Source: Erysipelotrichaceae bacterium
GTDB taxonomy: Bacteria > Bacillota_I > Bacilli_A > Erysipelotrichales > Erysipelotrichaceae
Reading direction: 5' to 3'
DNA length: 25,946 bases
Assembly: GCA_021442745.1 (NCBI GenBank)
Contig: JABUSI010000405.1
Location: forward strand, 1-25,946
Shown here: positions 1 through 7,819 of the stretch, one piece after another
Numbering within the stretch: position 1 is the stretch's first letter
How the letters are laid out: the number at the start of each line of letters is the position of its first letter
Translations under genes and position numbers: made by a program
Notes under the pieces: generated by a model
The model's database searches: none
What the model saw: only the letters and a program-made list of their open reading frames with translations
What the model was told of the DNA's origin: nothing

Positions 1-126
1 CGAAACAACTGGTTCCTCCATGTCAAACAACTGGTTTTCACTTGAAACAACTGGTTCCTGTGTTTTAAACAACTGGTTTTCGCTCGAAACAACTGGTTCC
101 TCCATGTCAAACAACTGGTTTTCATT
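1..126. repeat. 42-bp tandem repeat built from six copies of AAACAACTGGTT
   Basis: The 12-mer AAACAACTGGTT occurs, unchanged, starting at 3, 25, 45, 67, 87 and 109, so spacings alternate 22, 20, 22, 20, 22 bp. Two copies make one 42-bp (14-codon) unit. The array lies inside the coding strand of the AlbA_2 gene. Because spacings are not multiples of three, the same 12-mer is read alternately as NQLF and as part of EPVVS. The array is cut by the left edge, so the copy number is a minimum. Confidence 0.9.
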
Positions 127-1293
127 CGAATTACTTATATGGACATAGTTTAGATTGTATAGCGTAACTTGAAACGATACCATATCAGAGTAAAACTTTG
201 GTTTTAGAGCAGCAGTGTAATTGTACGCGGAGTAATAAGCTTCCGTTATTTTTTTGAAGCCACTTCCCTGTCTTTCCATATATCCGATGCGACCAAAAAT
301 ATCAGCTAATACCGGATTACGACGAGTGGAAGAGATGTTCGAAATATCCCGTTCTTGTACCCGTGTACCATCAGCCATTCCTCCAGGAGAATATATTGTC
401 AATCGGTCATCATATATATCTATATGAACTTCGCTTCCTGGAATTGTGTAATCTCTATGAATTAACGCATTAACCAATGCTTCAAACACACTTCGGTCGC
501 AATAGTCTGGCATTTCGATCCTGGAGTTTGAAGTTTTTTTCCACATCGTCTTCATATTCCGCTTTACGAATCTCATCCCCTCGTTCAGAAGAATAATAAG
601 ACTTCCTGTATACTCCTCACTATCAAGCGCATCTATCATACCACTGCTTTTATCCAATCCATTCCACCGAGTACAAAACAAACGGGACTGTTTGATTGGA
701 GACTGATCCGCCATCAATGCTCCGGCATTAGTCAGTTTTCCGCTTGAATCACGCATATCAAAGGAATCAAACAATTTATCATTCATACTGTTTCCTGTCC
801 ATGTTTTATATTGTTCCCGCATCTTTGAAAACGAAAAATCCTTGAACTCGTATTCAGAAATCAGCATATCATAAGTGCGATTCATACCTTTAAGAAGCAG
901 TTGATTCAAAACGTAATTCGGTGCAATTACACTTTCGTTTCCTATTCGTATATATGCTTCCATGACGCCATCTGCCTTATAATAAAAAGGTGTGGTTTTC
1001 CCTGGCAAAACAGTAAGAATCAACAAATCCTTACCACCTGTTCTCTCTGGTGTCAGAACGAAATCGGGAAAAGGAGTAATACGTTCTTTAATCATACGAC
1101 TAATCGTTTCTGCATCTTCCTGCGCACTCCCTAGTCCGATAATATCTCTTTCATCAGACACTCCGAAAATCATGGCTCCTCCGACTCCATTCGCAAAAGC
1201 ACTGACGCTCTTAAGCCAACTCTTCGGTTTTTTAGTTTCCAACGCAACCTTAAAGTCGCATTCCGTAGCTTCTGAAATCCACTTGCCCGTCAT
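1..1293 (-). CDS. AlbA_2/RecG-like ATP-binding putative transcriptional regulator (3'-partial)
   Basis: The reading frame is open from an ATG with a strong AAAGGAGG ribosome site to the left window edge (431 codons seen, no stop), so the C-terminus is missing. The N-terminus (about residues 5-120) matches the AlbA_2 / divergent AAA-4 domain: ESATECDFK-like opening, then SVSAFANGVGGAMIFGV and a later YIRIGN motif. Residues about 265-355 match the HATPase_c_4 region of RecG-like regulators (ALVNALIHRDY, then DRLTIYSPGG and RNPVLADIF, ERQGSGF). This family is usually annotated as an ATP-binding or RNA-binding-domain protein and is thought to regulate transcription; its substrate is unknown. After about residue 385 the usual winged-helix tail is replaced, or preceded, by tandem 14-residue repeats (ENQLFDMEEPVVSS and variants) that continue off the edge. 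The family call is firm; the function is not. Confidence 0.85.
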   Translation of the reverse strand, partial: MTGKWISEATECDFKVALETKKPKSWLKSVSAFANGVGGAMIFGVSDERDIIGLGSAQEDAETISRMIKERITPFPDFVLTPERTGGKDLLILTVLPGKTTPFYYKADGVMEAYIRIGNESVIAPNYVLNQLLLKGMNRTYDMLISEYEFKDFSFSKMREQYKTWTGNSMNDKLFDSFDMRDSSGKLTNAGALMADQSPIKQSRLFCTRWNGLDKSSGMIDALDSEEYTGSLIILLNEGMRFVKRNMKTMWKKTSNSRIEMPDYCDRSVFEALVNALIHRDYTIPGSEVHIDIYDDRLTIYSPGGMADGTRVQERDISNISSTRRNPVLADIFGRIGYMERQGSGFKKITEAYYSAYNYTAALKPKFYSDMVSFQVTLYNLNYVHISNSNENQLFDMEEPVVSSENQLFKTQEPVVSSENQLFDMEEPVVS

Positions 1294-1523
1294 GCTTTCA
1301 GCCTCCTTTCTGATTTACTTTTTTCATGCATTTCCCTTATACATATTTACAATACGAGAGAGTGCATGAATTCCTAACAAGCGGATATACTCTTATCGAA
1401 TACAGTTTCAAATTAAACCCATCATTTTTTTATTGCCAAAAAGAGTTGTGTGCACGTACTCCGTAGCAATCAATCGCCGTTAACATTCGGACAACATTTT
1501 TCAGAAGAAACAACATCTGCACG
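1294..1523. other. Intergenic region upstream of the AlbA_2 gene
   Basis: No gene is seen here. On the minus strand it holds the ribosome site of the AlbA_2 gene (GAAAGGAGGC at about 1301-1310) and AT-rich sequence with no convincing -35/-10 pair. Its right end abuts the terminator of the flavin-reductase gene. The AlbA_2 gene probably has its own, unidentified promoter here. Confidence 0.5.
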
Positions 1524-1552
1524 AAAAAGGATTGAGCTTGCCACTCAATCCT
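1524..1552 (-). terminator. Rho-independent terminator of the flavin-reductase/PCP_red gene
   Basis: A perfect 9-bp stem (AGGATTGAG / CTCAATCCT, loop of 7) is followed on the minus strand by TTTTTC. It begins a few bases after the stop codon of the flavin-reductase-like gene and separates it from the AlbA_2 gene. Confidence 0.9.
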
Positions 1553-1558
1553 TGTTTT

Positions 1559-2497
1559 CTATTTGCGGGATGCCTTTTCGGCAGCTCTCTTGTCGTTGAT
1601 GATCTTCACGTGTTCGTCATCAATTAAAGTGACACCGTTTTCCTTTGCCCAGGTGATACAGCCGTTTAATACCGTCTTTAAGAACGGACGAGGAACCTTT
1701 ACGAAGTTCTTCAGTGCGGCATCGGTAAACTTGATATCCGGATCACACCGGTTAGCGGCATAGCGGATGGATTCCATATCGGCTTCTTTCGGAGCCGGAA
1801 TCGGTTCTGCCACCGGTTTGGACCACTTCGGGAACGGGGTATACCAGAAGTTTGTGGAATCACGATAACCGTAATCAACCGGAACCGGAGGGAAATCCTT
1901 CTTGGTTACACCGTTGATAATCGCATTGTAATACCGTTCCTTCATTAAAATCTTATCGATGTACAGAATCATATGTGCACCGTATTTGGACGTAATACCA
2001 TTGAAGTCGTTATATGGACCAGGGTGTCCGTCGTCAATGTCTTCTACGTTGAACTTACCGGCATTTTCCAGATTCACTGCCCAGGTACATTCAAATACCT
2101 GATACGCATCGGTTAACACTTCCGGACGATTCGGGTCGTTCGGATCGGCTTGTCCCTTTTCCGTAGCGAACTTGAAATCCTTCATTTTTTCAGCAGAAGG
2201 TCCCGGATATCCCAGACGGACGGCTTCCTTAAACGTTTCTTTTTCATCCGTGATGAAATTCAACGCACACTTGTGTGTTCTCAGAAGGTTCTGACAGGTG
2301 TTGGATGTGTTCCGGCATTCCAGAACCATCGCATAACGACCTTTCCCGGCAATGTAATACGGGAAACACAAGGAATACGAACCTACGTTCAGACTTCCGT
2401 CAGGGTTTACCGTGGATACGCAAACCGTTGGCATCGGGAAGAATGAGGAGGTCTGATAAAAATTATCTACAATTCTCAGATCTTTGAAACTGCTCAT
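1559..2497 (-). CDS. Flavin reductase-like FMN-binding protein with C-terminal PCP_red domain
   Basis: The 312-residue soluble protein starts with the flavin reductase-like fold (about residues 15-200: FFPMPTVCVSTVNPDGSLN, YAMVLECRNTSNTCQNLL, then TDEKETFKEAV), typical of flavoredoxin-type proteins that bind FMN and move electrons from NAD(P)H or a partner. The C-terminus (about 255-300, DPDIKFTDAALKNFVKVPRPFLKTV in two pieces) resembles the PCP_red segment of protochlorophyllide reductase and of several anaerobic redox proteins. There is no signal peptide, so it is cytoplasmic. Start: ATG preceded by GAGGTGAT. It is monocistronic, with terminators on both sides. The fold call is good; the physiological substrate cannot be read from sequence, and the PCP_red match is from memory of the motif. 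Confidence 0.75.
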   Translation of the reverse strand: MSSFKDLRIVDNFYQTSSFFPMPTVCVSTVNPDGSLNVGSYSLCFPYYIAGKGRYAMVLECRNTSNTCQNLLRTHKCALNFITDEKETFKEAVRLGYPGPSAEKMKDFKFATEKGQADPNDPNRPEVLTDAYQVFECTWAVNLENAGKFNVEDIDDGHPGPYNDFNGITSKYGAHMILYIDKILMKERYYNAIINGVTKKDFPPVPVDYGYRDSTNFWYTPFPKWSKPVAEPIPAPKEADMESIRYAANRCDPDIKFTDAALKNFVKVPRPFLKTVLNGCITWAKENGVTLIDDEHVKIINDKRAAEKASRK

Positions 2498-2545
2498 AAA
2501 TTATCACCTCGCGTATATTATCTCACACCTTGCATATAAGATAAA

Positions 2546-2568
2546 GAAAAACGGCTCATCAGCCGTTT
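2546..2568 (-). terminator. Terminator of gpsA
   Basis: An 8-bp perfect stem AAACGGCT / AGCCGTTT with a 4-base loop, followed on the minus strand by TTCTTT. It overlaps the gpsA stop codon (TGA). Confidence 0.85.
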
Positions 2569-3614
2569 ATATCTTTGTTGTTGATGATGGAGTTTTCGTA
2601 GGCATGCTGAATTTCCGCTTTTGTTTCTCTTGCCATCAACAGTCCCAGTACATCCTTCGGGTTCACACCTTTATACACTACGTCATTGACCATAGCGGAT
2701 ATCGGCATTTCCACATGATACTTCCGGGCCAGTTCCATTGTTGCCTGCAAGGCGTTGATGCCTTCGACAACCATACCGACTTTTTCAATGGCTTCTTTGA
2801 CCGGAATGCCTTGTCCGATATACAGACCGCAACGGTTGTTCCGGGAATGTTCACTGGTTGCGGTAACAATCAGATCCCCGATTCCGGCCAACCCGTTGAA
2901 TGTTTTTTCATCGCACCCCATGGCATTCCCCAGTCTGCTGATTTCTGCCATTCCCCGGGTAATAATGGCTGCCTTCGCGTTATCACCGTATCCTAATCCT
3001 CTGGAAATACCGGCTGCCAGCGCAATGACGTTCTTGACCGCACCGCACAGTTCCACACCCAATACGTCCGGATTCGTATATACACGCAGACTGCCTTCGT
3101 TGAATACTTCCTGCACGTACTTTGCGACGTCTTCTTTCTCACATGCACACACAATCGTGGTCGGCATGTTCAACGCGACTTCTTCCGCATGTGTCGGACC
3201 GCTTAACGCAACAAGGTCTACATTTTTATTCACACCGTTGTTCTTCAGTTCGTCACGCATAATCTGCGTCATCGTATAATTCGTGCCCGGTTCGATACCT
3301 TTCGCAACGTCTACCAGCACCTGCCCGTCCTCGATGTAGGAAGCCGCTTTTTGCGTTGTGGAACGCACAAAGACGGATGGTACCGCAAACAATACGATAT
3401 CCATTCCCTTGATGGCTTCTTCGATATTCTTGGTAAACGTAATTTCCGGACTGATTTCCATTCCCGGTAAATTCTTGTGTTTCCGTGTTTCCTGCAATTC
3501 ATCAATTTCCCGGGAAATTGCGGACCAGACAGTCACCTTCCGCTTGCTGATTGCCAGATGCTGTGCCAGTGCCATTCCCCAGGTTCCGGCACCCAAAACT
3601 CCGATTTGATACAT
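2559..3614 (-). CDS. gpsA: Glycerol-3-phosphate dehydrogenase [NAD(P)+]
   Basis: This cytoplasmic enzyme reduces dihydroxyacetone phosphate to sn-glycerol-3-phosphate with NAD(P)H, supplying the backbone for phospholipids. The 351-residue length is normal for the family. The N-terminal Rossmann motif GAGTWG (residues 8-13) binds the cofactor. VDVAKGIEPG (Lys105), LSGPTHAEE (138-145), CGAVKNV with catalytic Lys194, AGIGDL (Asp247) and the SRNNR substrate-phosphate region (257-261) are all present, so it should be active. It lies 15 bp downstream of the InlB-repeat/VanY gene with no terminator between them, so the two are probably co-transcribed, joining lipid and wall functions. The start codon follows a GAGGAACGATT ribosome site. 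Confidence 0.97.
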   Translation of the reverse strand: MYQIGVLGAGTWGMALAQHLAISKRKVTVWSAISREIDELQETRKHKNLPGMEISPEITFTKNIEEAIKGMDIVLFAVPSVFVRSTTQKAASYIEDGQVLVDVAKGIEPGTNYTMTQIMRDELKNNGVNKNVDLVALSGPTHAEEVALNMPTTIVCACEKEDVAKYVQEVFNEGSLRVYTNPDVLGVELCGAVKNVIALAAGISRGLGYGDNAKAAIITRGMAEISRLGNAMGCDEKTFNGLAGIGDLIVTATSEHSRNNRCGLYIGQGIPVKEAIEKVGMVVEGINALQATMELARKYHVEMPISAMVNDVVYKGVNPKDVLGLLMARETKAEIQHAYENSIINNKDING

Positions 3615-3629
3615 AATCGTTCCTCGCTT

Positions 3630-5291
3630 CTACTTATATTCACTCGTAATTCCGAAATATTCTTCCAGAGTAATCCATTTTCCTCCGTTATACAGCTTTT
3701 CTGCCAGCTCCGCACCGACATAGCGCAGATGCCACCATTCGTACATGTAACCGGTCTTGCTTTCCTTACCCTTCGGATACCTTACGATGAAACCATACTT
3801 CCAGCAGTTCTTATGAACCCACTTGGTTACGGATGTATTGTCGGAATTGTGTCCGATGGTATTTAAGTCAAACGCTAATCCGGTCTGATGTTCCGAAAAT
3901 CCCGGACGGGCACTGTAACGGTCAGCCGCTGCTTTCCCGTCACGGTTCTTATACATATTGTACAATCCTTCCTGATAACCGAAAGACCGGTAACAACTGG
4001 ATAAGCTGATTGTATACCCGGCATCGGCAGCCGCATTACGCATTTTCTTGAATGCACTGTACGTTTCCTTTGTCAGTCCGTTGGACGTCGCTTCCACGTA
4101 TGCACCCGAGATTTCTCCCCGGGTATCTTTCGGCTTATAGGTAGAACGGATGCCATAGGTTTTGTTCACAACCAATACACCGTCAATATATACTTCCCCT
4201 TTGTCGATGACACCTTCAAAACCGTTATCGGTCACGAATTCTTCATGTTCGATATAGTTGATTGGTATCCATTGCGGATACAGATAAACCGTACCGCTTG
4301 TGGCTAAATTCTTTACGACTTCTTTGTTCTTGTAGGCAGTACCGGAACCGTCTTTTTCGGTATTCCAGCCGGTAAACTTATAGCCTTTCCGTTTGAATCC
4401 GTTCGCCGATAACGTACAGGCTTTATTGTACGTACACGTATTGTCTTTGGTAGACCCGCTGCTTGCCTTATATCCGACATATACAATGTCATAGGTATTT
4501 GCCTTGTAACGGGCATAATAGGTCTTGCTGCCGGTGGTACCTTTTGTAATTTTGGTAACTTTGGTTGTCCAGTTTTCGTTGGTGTACCATCCTGAGAATG
4601 TATAACCGGTACGTTTCGGCTTCGGCAAAGACCAGTCTGCACTGGTTACCGTATACCTGGAAACCGGTTGTTCCCCGGTGGTATCAAACCGATATGCCGT
4701 ATTTTCCAGCGTAGCATCGGTGAAATATCCCTTATTCAAATCATAGGATATCGTATAGGTTTTCTTTTTCCATTGGGCATATAAGGTAATCTTGCTTTTG
4801 GTTGTCATGTTGATGACTTCCTGCCCGTCTTCATAGAACGTACCGCTTCCGTCCGCCTGTGTATTCCAGCCGACGAAAGAATAGCCTTTACGCTTGAACG
4901 TATTGGACGGCAATGTATATGTTCTGTTCCGTTTGTAGGTCGGATCCTTCATAGATCCGGAGGTTGCCTTGTTCGGCATAAAGATGACCTGATACTTTTC
5001 TTTTGCCCATACGGCATACAGGGACATATCAGATTGAACGGTAATTTCCTGCCCGTCTTCATAGAAAGTTCCGCTGAGATCCTCTTCGGTATTCCAACCA
5101 AGGAACAGATAATTCGTTCGGCTAAATTCGTTTTTATTTAACGTACACGTTCCCTCGCATACCTGCGGGCTCATGGTTCCCGAGGTTGCCTTTGGAGCAT
5201 AGAAGGAAATCGTATACTGATTCTCTTCCGCAAACACCGGCACGGTCAGAAGACACACTATACACAACAAGGAAATCATTGTCTTTTTCAT
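3630..5291 (-). CDS. Secreted InlB B-repeat protein with C-terminal VanY D-alanyl-D-alanine carboxypeptidase
   Basis: The first 21 residues (MKKTMISLLCIVCLLTVPVFA) form a Sec signal peptide. Four InlB/Listeria-Bacteroides repeats (Flg_new type; about 27-96, 100-174, 178-263, 267-341) share FxGWNTxxDGSGTxYEDGQ and end in YAxW; these usually act as extracellular spacers or surface-binding modules. Residues about 395-535 are an M15B VanY domain with zinc ligands His468, Asp475 (SEHQTGLAFD) and His521, and catalytic Glu518 (EWWHLRY), which trims the terminal D-Ala from peptidoglycan stems. No LPXTG, SLH or membrane anchor is seen after the enzyme. I chose the ATG at 5291 because GGGTGA lies 6 bases upstream; a GTG three codons earlier has no ribosome site. 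gpsA follows after 15 bp. Confidence 0.93.
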   Translation of the reverse strand: MKKTMISLLCIVCLLTVPVFAEENQYTISFYAPKATSGTMSPQVCEGTCTLNKNEFSRTNYLFLGWNTEEDLSGTFYEDGQEITVQSDMSLYAVWAKEKYQVIFMPNKATSGSMKDPTYKRNRTYTLPSNTFKRKGYSFVGWNTQADGSGTFYEDGQEVINMTTKSKITLYAQWKKKTYTISYDLNKGYFTDATLENTAYRFDTTGEQPVSRYTVTSADWSLPKPKRTGYTFSGWYTNENWTTKVTKITKGTTGSKTYYARYKANTYDIVYVGYKASSGSTKDNTCTYNKACTLSANGFKRKGYKFTGWNTEKDGSGTAYKNKEVVKNLATSGTVYLYPQWIPINYIEHEEFVTDNGFEGVIDKGEVYIDGVLVVNKTYGIRSTYKPKDTRGEISGAYVEATSNGLTKETYSAFKKMRNAAADAGYTISLSSCYRSFGYQEGLYNMYKNRDGKAAADRYSARPGFSEHQTGLAFDLNTIGHNSDNTSVTKWVHKNCWKYGFIVRYPKGKESKTGYMYEWWHLRYVGAELAEKLYNGGKWITLEEYFGITSEYK

Positions 5292-5308
5292 ACCTATCAC
5301 CCGACTCT

Positions 5309-5314
5309 ATTATA
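5309..5314 (-). promoter_or_regulatory. Putative -10 box for the InlB-repeat/VanY gene
   Basis: A consensus TATAAT lies 17 bases before the ATG at 5291 on the minus strand. No good -35 is seen at 17 bp, so an activator or a weak promoter is possible. It is divergent from the lipoprotein promoter about 60 bp away. Confidence 0.5.
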
Positions 5315-5372
5315 CACGTTTTCGTCTGTTGTTCCTAACTTGTGTAAAACGTACCGTTATTTTTATATTTAA

Positions 5373-5403
5373 TTGTCCGCCATTGGCGTACAAGGTATAT
5401 AAT
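5373..5403 (+). promoter_or_regulatory. Putative sigma-A promoter of the lipoprotein gene
   Basis: TTGTCC (-35), 17 bp, TATATA, or with 19 bp TATAAT (-10), ends 20 bases before the ATG. The ribosome site AGGAGG at 5411-5416 has ideal spacing. Confidence 0.6.
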
Positions 5404-5423
5404 AGAAACAAGGAGGAAACAAA

Positions 5424-5864
5424 ATGAAAAAAATACTATGTCTGTGTCTGGCTCTTTTGTTAGTGGGCTGCGGGGCAAACAATACCCCACAGGAAACAAC
5501 GGAACCGGATTCTCAGGAAGAACAGTTGTCTGCCTGCGAATATTTCGTCATGACATTCTCAAAACCGGAAGCCGAAACATACTACATCACCTGGTTGGAA
5601 GACCACAGTGATACCGTGAAAACAGCTTTAACCGATCTGGATCCGGCTTTTGCGGAAAAGATTCAAAACTGGGTTGTATGTCTGAATCCGGAAGAGTCTG
5701 ACGTAACGTCCGTCAACCAGTCAACCATGCTGTACGGACTGGAAGTAAAGGAAAGCTTTACTTCTACCGTTACCCTGTACGTCTACGAAGGCGGTATCGT
5801 ACGTGTTAACCACAACGGATACACATTCTATCAACTGCAATCCGAAACCACAACTGTAGAATAA
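5424..5864 (+). CDS. Small lipoprotein of unknown function
   Basis: The 146-residue product opens with a lipoprotein signal peptide: MKK, a hydrophobic run (ILCLCLALLLVG) and lipobox LVGC with Cys at position 16, followed by an acidic, Thr/Glu-rich linker (NNTPQETTEPDSQEEQ) that would lead from the membrane anchor to a globular domain. The rest (about 40-146) has alternating strands and helices and no family I recognise. It is the only gene on the plus strand, divergently transcribed from the VanY gene, and is closed by its own terminator. The upstream AGGAGG site fixes the start. It is presumably exposed on the outer face of the membrane; nothing else can be said about its role. Confidence 0.85.
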   Translation: MKKILCLCLALLLVGCGANNTPQETTEPDSQEEQLSACEYFVMTFSKPEAETYYITWLEDHSDTVKTALTDLDPAFAEKIQNWVVCLNPEESDVTSVNQSTMLYGLEVKESFTSTVTLYVYEGGIVRVNHNGYTFYQLQSETTTVE

Positions 5865-5880
5865 CTGACACAAAGAAACA

Positions 5881-5914
5881 GGAGTTATCGTTTGATGATA
5901 ACTCCCGTTTTTTT
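5881..5914 (+). terminator. Terminator of the lipoprotein gene, possibly shared by the convergent peptidase operon
   Basis: A perfect 9-bp stem GGAGTTATC / GATAACTCC with a 7-base loop, then CG and seven T on the plus strand. Reversed, it is followed by TGTTTCTTTG, so it may also stop the M28-like operon coming from the right, whose stop codon overlaps the T run. Confidence 0.9.
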
Positions 5915-7817
5915 ATCTTGCAATCAAACCGTACGCTTCTGCCAGATTCACAAACACTCTCACAAATTCCGGTTCGTACATACCTCTGTCTTTGAACATC
6001 CATTCCTGAATTTCCTTCAGCGTACGCTTGCCGTCCATGTAGTTTAAGAGAACTTCATAGATTTCCGATGCTCTCCATCCCAGATTACCGGCTACCTTCC
6101 GATAATCCTCCTGTTGGCTTACACAATCCGGATAGAGTACGTCGTAATCGGTGATGTCATTGATTGGTCCGACCAGAACGCGATGGTATACCTCGTCACC
6201 TTCAAAGTCCTTGGTTTCTTCACTTGGTGACAACAACGGTAATATCGCATCTGCCGCATCGGATACGGCTTGTTTCTGTAATCCGGTAATTTCCACACCG
6301 AATTCCTTGCAACGGTCCAGGCTGTTTACATAATACTCTTTGACGTACTGCTGCATACAACGCGGTGCATTCTTCACTCTTTGCAGATCTTCACTCATCA
6401 GCCGGATGTGTTCCAGTAAGAAATCCGTAACCATTTCATCGCTGAAGTTCGATAACGTATAGACATAACTTGCCGCAAAGGTTGTTGAAAATTTCAATAC
6501 GTTGGTATCAATCACTTCCAAAGTATCAGAGGACGTATGGTAATACTTGTCCGGCCATTGCCCCAGCATGATACAAGGGATATCAATCATGGTATCCGAG
6601 AAAATAATATGGTCACTGCCGCCGGAATACGGGGCAATCATACTGTTGACCGTCGGTACTTTTTCGCCTTCCAGGTTCCACTGCATCTTCTTCGCATACG
6701 ACAGCGCATAGGCTGCCATACTTGTTACCGGACTTTGCAGGGCATAATGGGTACCGGTAATGGTAATCGGACCGTAACTTCTTCCCTGTCTTGCCCCGAT
6801 CATATCCATATTGATGGCACCTTTGATGTGACGGTAATCGTTAAGCGTAGACAAGTACGCAAAGGAACCGGTCATTTCGGGAACGAGAATCAGACGGATG
6901 GTTTTTTTCAGTGACAGTTCACCGGCATCCTGTAATTTCTTTAATACCCGTAACGCTTCCATGGCACCGGCACAACCGCTGGCATTGTCGTTGGCACAGG
7001 CACGAGGATGACAGATATGGGCACTCATTAAGATTTCTTCACTCGTTTCTCCCGGTACTACCGCTTCCACAACTTCCATCTGTCCGTCATATAAAGACGC
7101 ATCAACATAAGCACGGGCTTTCGGATACCGCGGTTTTGACGAATCTTGTTTCCACTGTTCTTCCATATCCCTGCATAGTTTCCGCAGTCTGTCTCCGACT
7201 CGCGGTGACAGCACAAACCCGAACGGTTTCGGTTCTTCCGATGTATGTTTCCACCAGAAGGAAATGTACGTCAACGTATCCAGAAGTTCATGACGTGTCC
7301 GGACTCCGTCAATTTCCATAATCATGTCATCAATCAGGCCAACCGCACCGTATTTCGTGAAAATATCATTTCCCATCTGTCGCGGCATACCGCTCACAAA
7401 CGCCAGTTTTCCCTTTAAATCCAGCGTTTGTAAATAGTCGTCATCCAACCGTTCCACCAATACGATATCCAGGTCCTCATTCCGGTAATCGCACGGATAA
7501 CTGCGCTGAATAATTGACATGTTTTCTTCCCGGAAATCACATACCCGTTCGTTCCAGTCCACGATATCCAGCCAGGCATCGGTACAATCCCATTCCTTGA
7601 ACATCTTCTGACCCAGATACCACGTATTTTCATTAGCGGTAAACCGCAATACTTTTGCGTCAATTCCGTCCGCCTGTAATTTTTCACATGCCAGTTCACA
7701 CGCTTTCCGGATTCCCGGCGAACATTGAATCCGATGAAAATTACTGATTTCCTTCACCGTATTGTACAAGCGTGTTTCGCTGATTTCCTGACGGATTTTT
7801 TCAACAGTTTTCTCCAT
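5913..7817 (-). CDS. M28-like zinc aminopeptidase (DUF4910-type)
   Basis: This 634-residue cytoplasmic protein has an inserted PA-like region (about 110-250) and an M28-type di-zinc peptidase core. Likely metal and catalytic residues are His267 (MSAHICHP), Asp277 (ANDNASG), Glu314 (LVPEMTGS), Asp338 (INMDMIG) and His427 (YYHTSSDT), which is the full set expected for an active enzyme. The C-terminal 190 residues, including a winged-helix-like tail (NYMDGKRTLKEIQEW), fit DUF4910/aminopeptidase-like proteins. There is no signal peptide. It is the last gene of a three-gene operon; its ATG is 2 bp after the stop of the upstream S9 peptidase, with GAGGAATAA as ribosome site. With the S9 enzymes it probably trims short peptides to amino acids. 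Exact specificity is unknown. Confidence 0.85.
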   Translation of the reverse strand: MEKTVEKIRQEISETRLYNTVKEISNFHRIQCSPGIRKACELACEKLQADGIDAKVLRFTANENTWYLGQKMFKEWDCTDAWLDIVDWNERVCDFREENMSIIQRSYPCDYRNEDLDIVLVERLDDDYLQTLDLKGKLAFVSGMPRQMGNDIFTKYGAVGLIDDMIMEIDGVRTRHELLDTLTYISFWWKHTSEEPKPFGFVLSPRVGDRLRKLCRDMEEQWKQDSSKPRYPKARAYVDASLYDGQMEVVEAVVPGETSEEILMSAHICHPRACANDNASGCAGAMEALRVLKKLQDAGELSLKKTIRLILVPEMTGSFAYLSTLNDYRHIKGAINMDMIGARQGRSYGPITITGTHYALQSPVTSMAAYALSYAKKMQWNLEGEKVPTVNSMIAPYSGGSDHIIFSDTMIDIPCIMLGQWPDKYYHTSSDTLEVIDTNVLKFSTTFAASYVYTLSNFSDEMVTDFLLEHIRLMSEDLQRVKNAPRCMQQYVKEYYVNSLDRCKEFGVEITGLQKQAVSDAADAILPLLSPSEETKDFEGDEVYHRVLVGPINDITDYDVLYPDCVSQQEDYRKVAGNLGWRASEIYEVLLNYMDGKRTLKEIQEWMFKDRGMYEPEFVRVFVNLAEAYGLIAR

Positions 7818-7819
7818 AG

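Noticed and set aside
1..126. CRISPR array at the left edge
   Set aside because: Spacers of 8-10 bp are themselves repeated, and the whole block is in frame with the AlbA_2 gene.
5382..5403. TTGGCG as -35 for the lipoprotein promoter
   Set aside because: Only about 10 bp separate it from the -10; TTGTCC further upstream has proper spacing.
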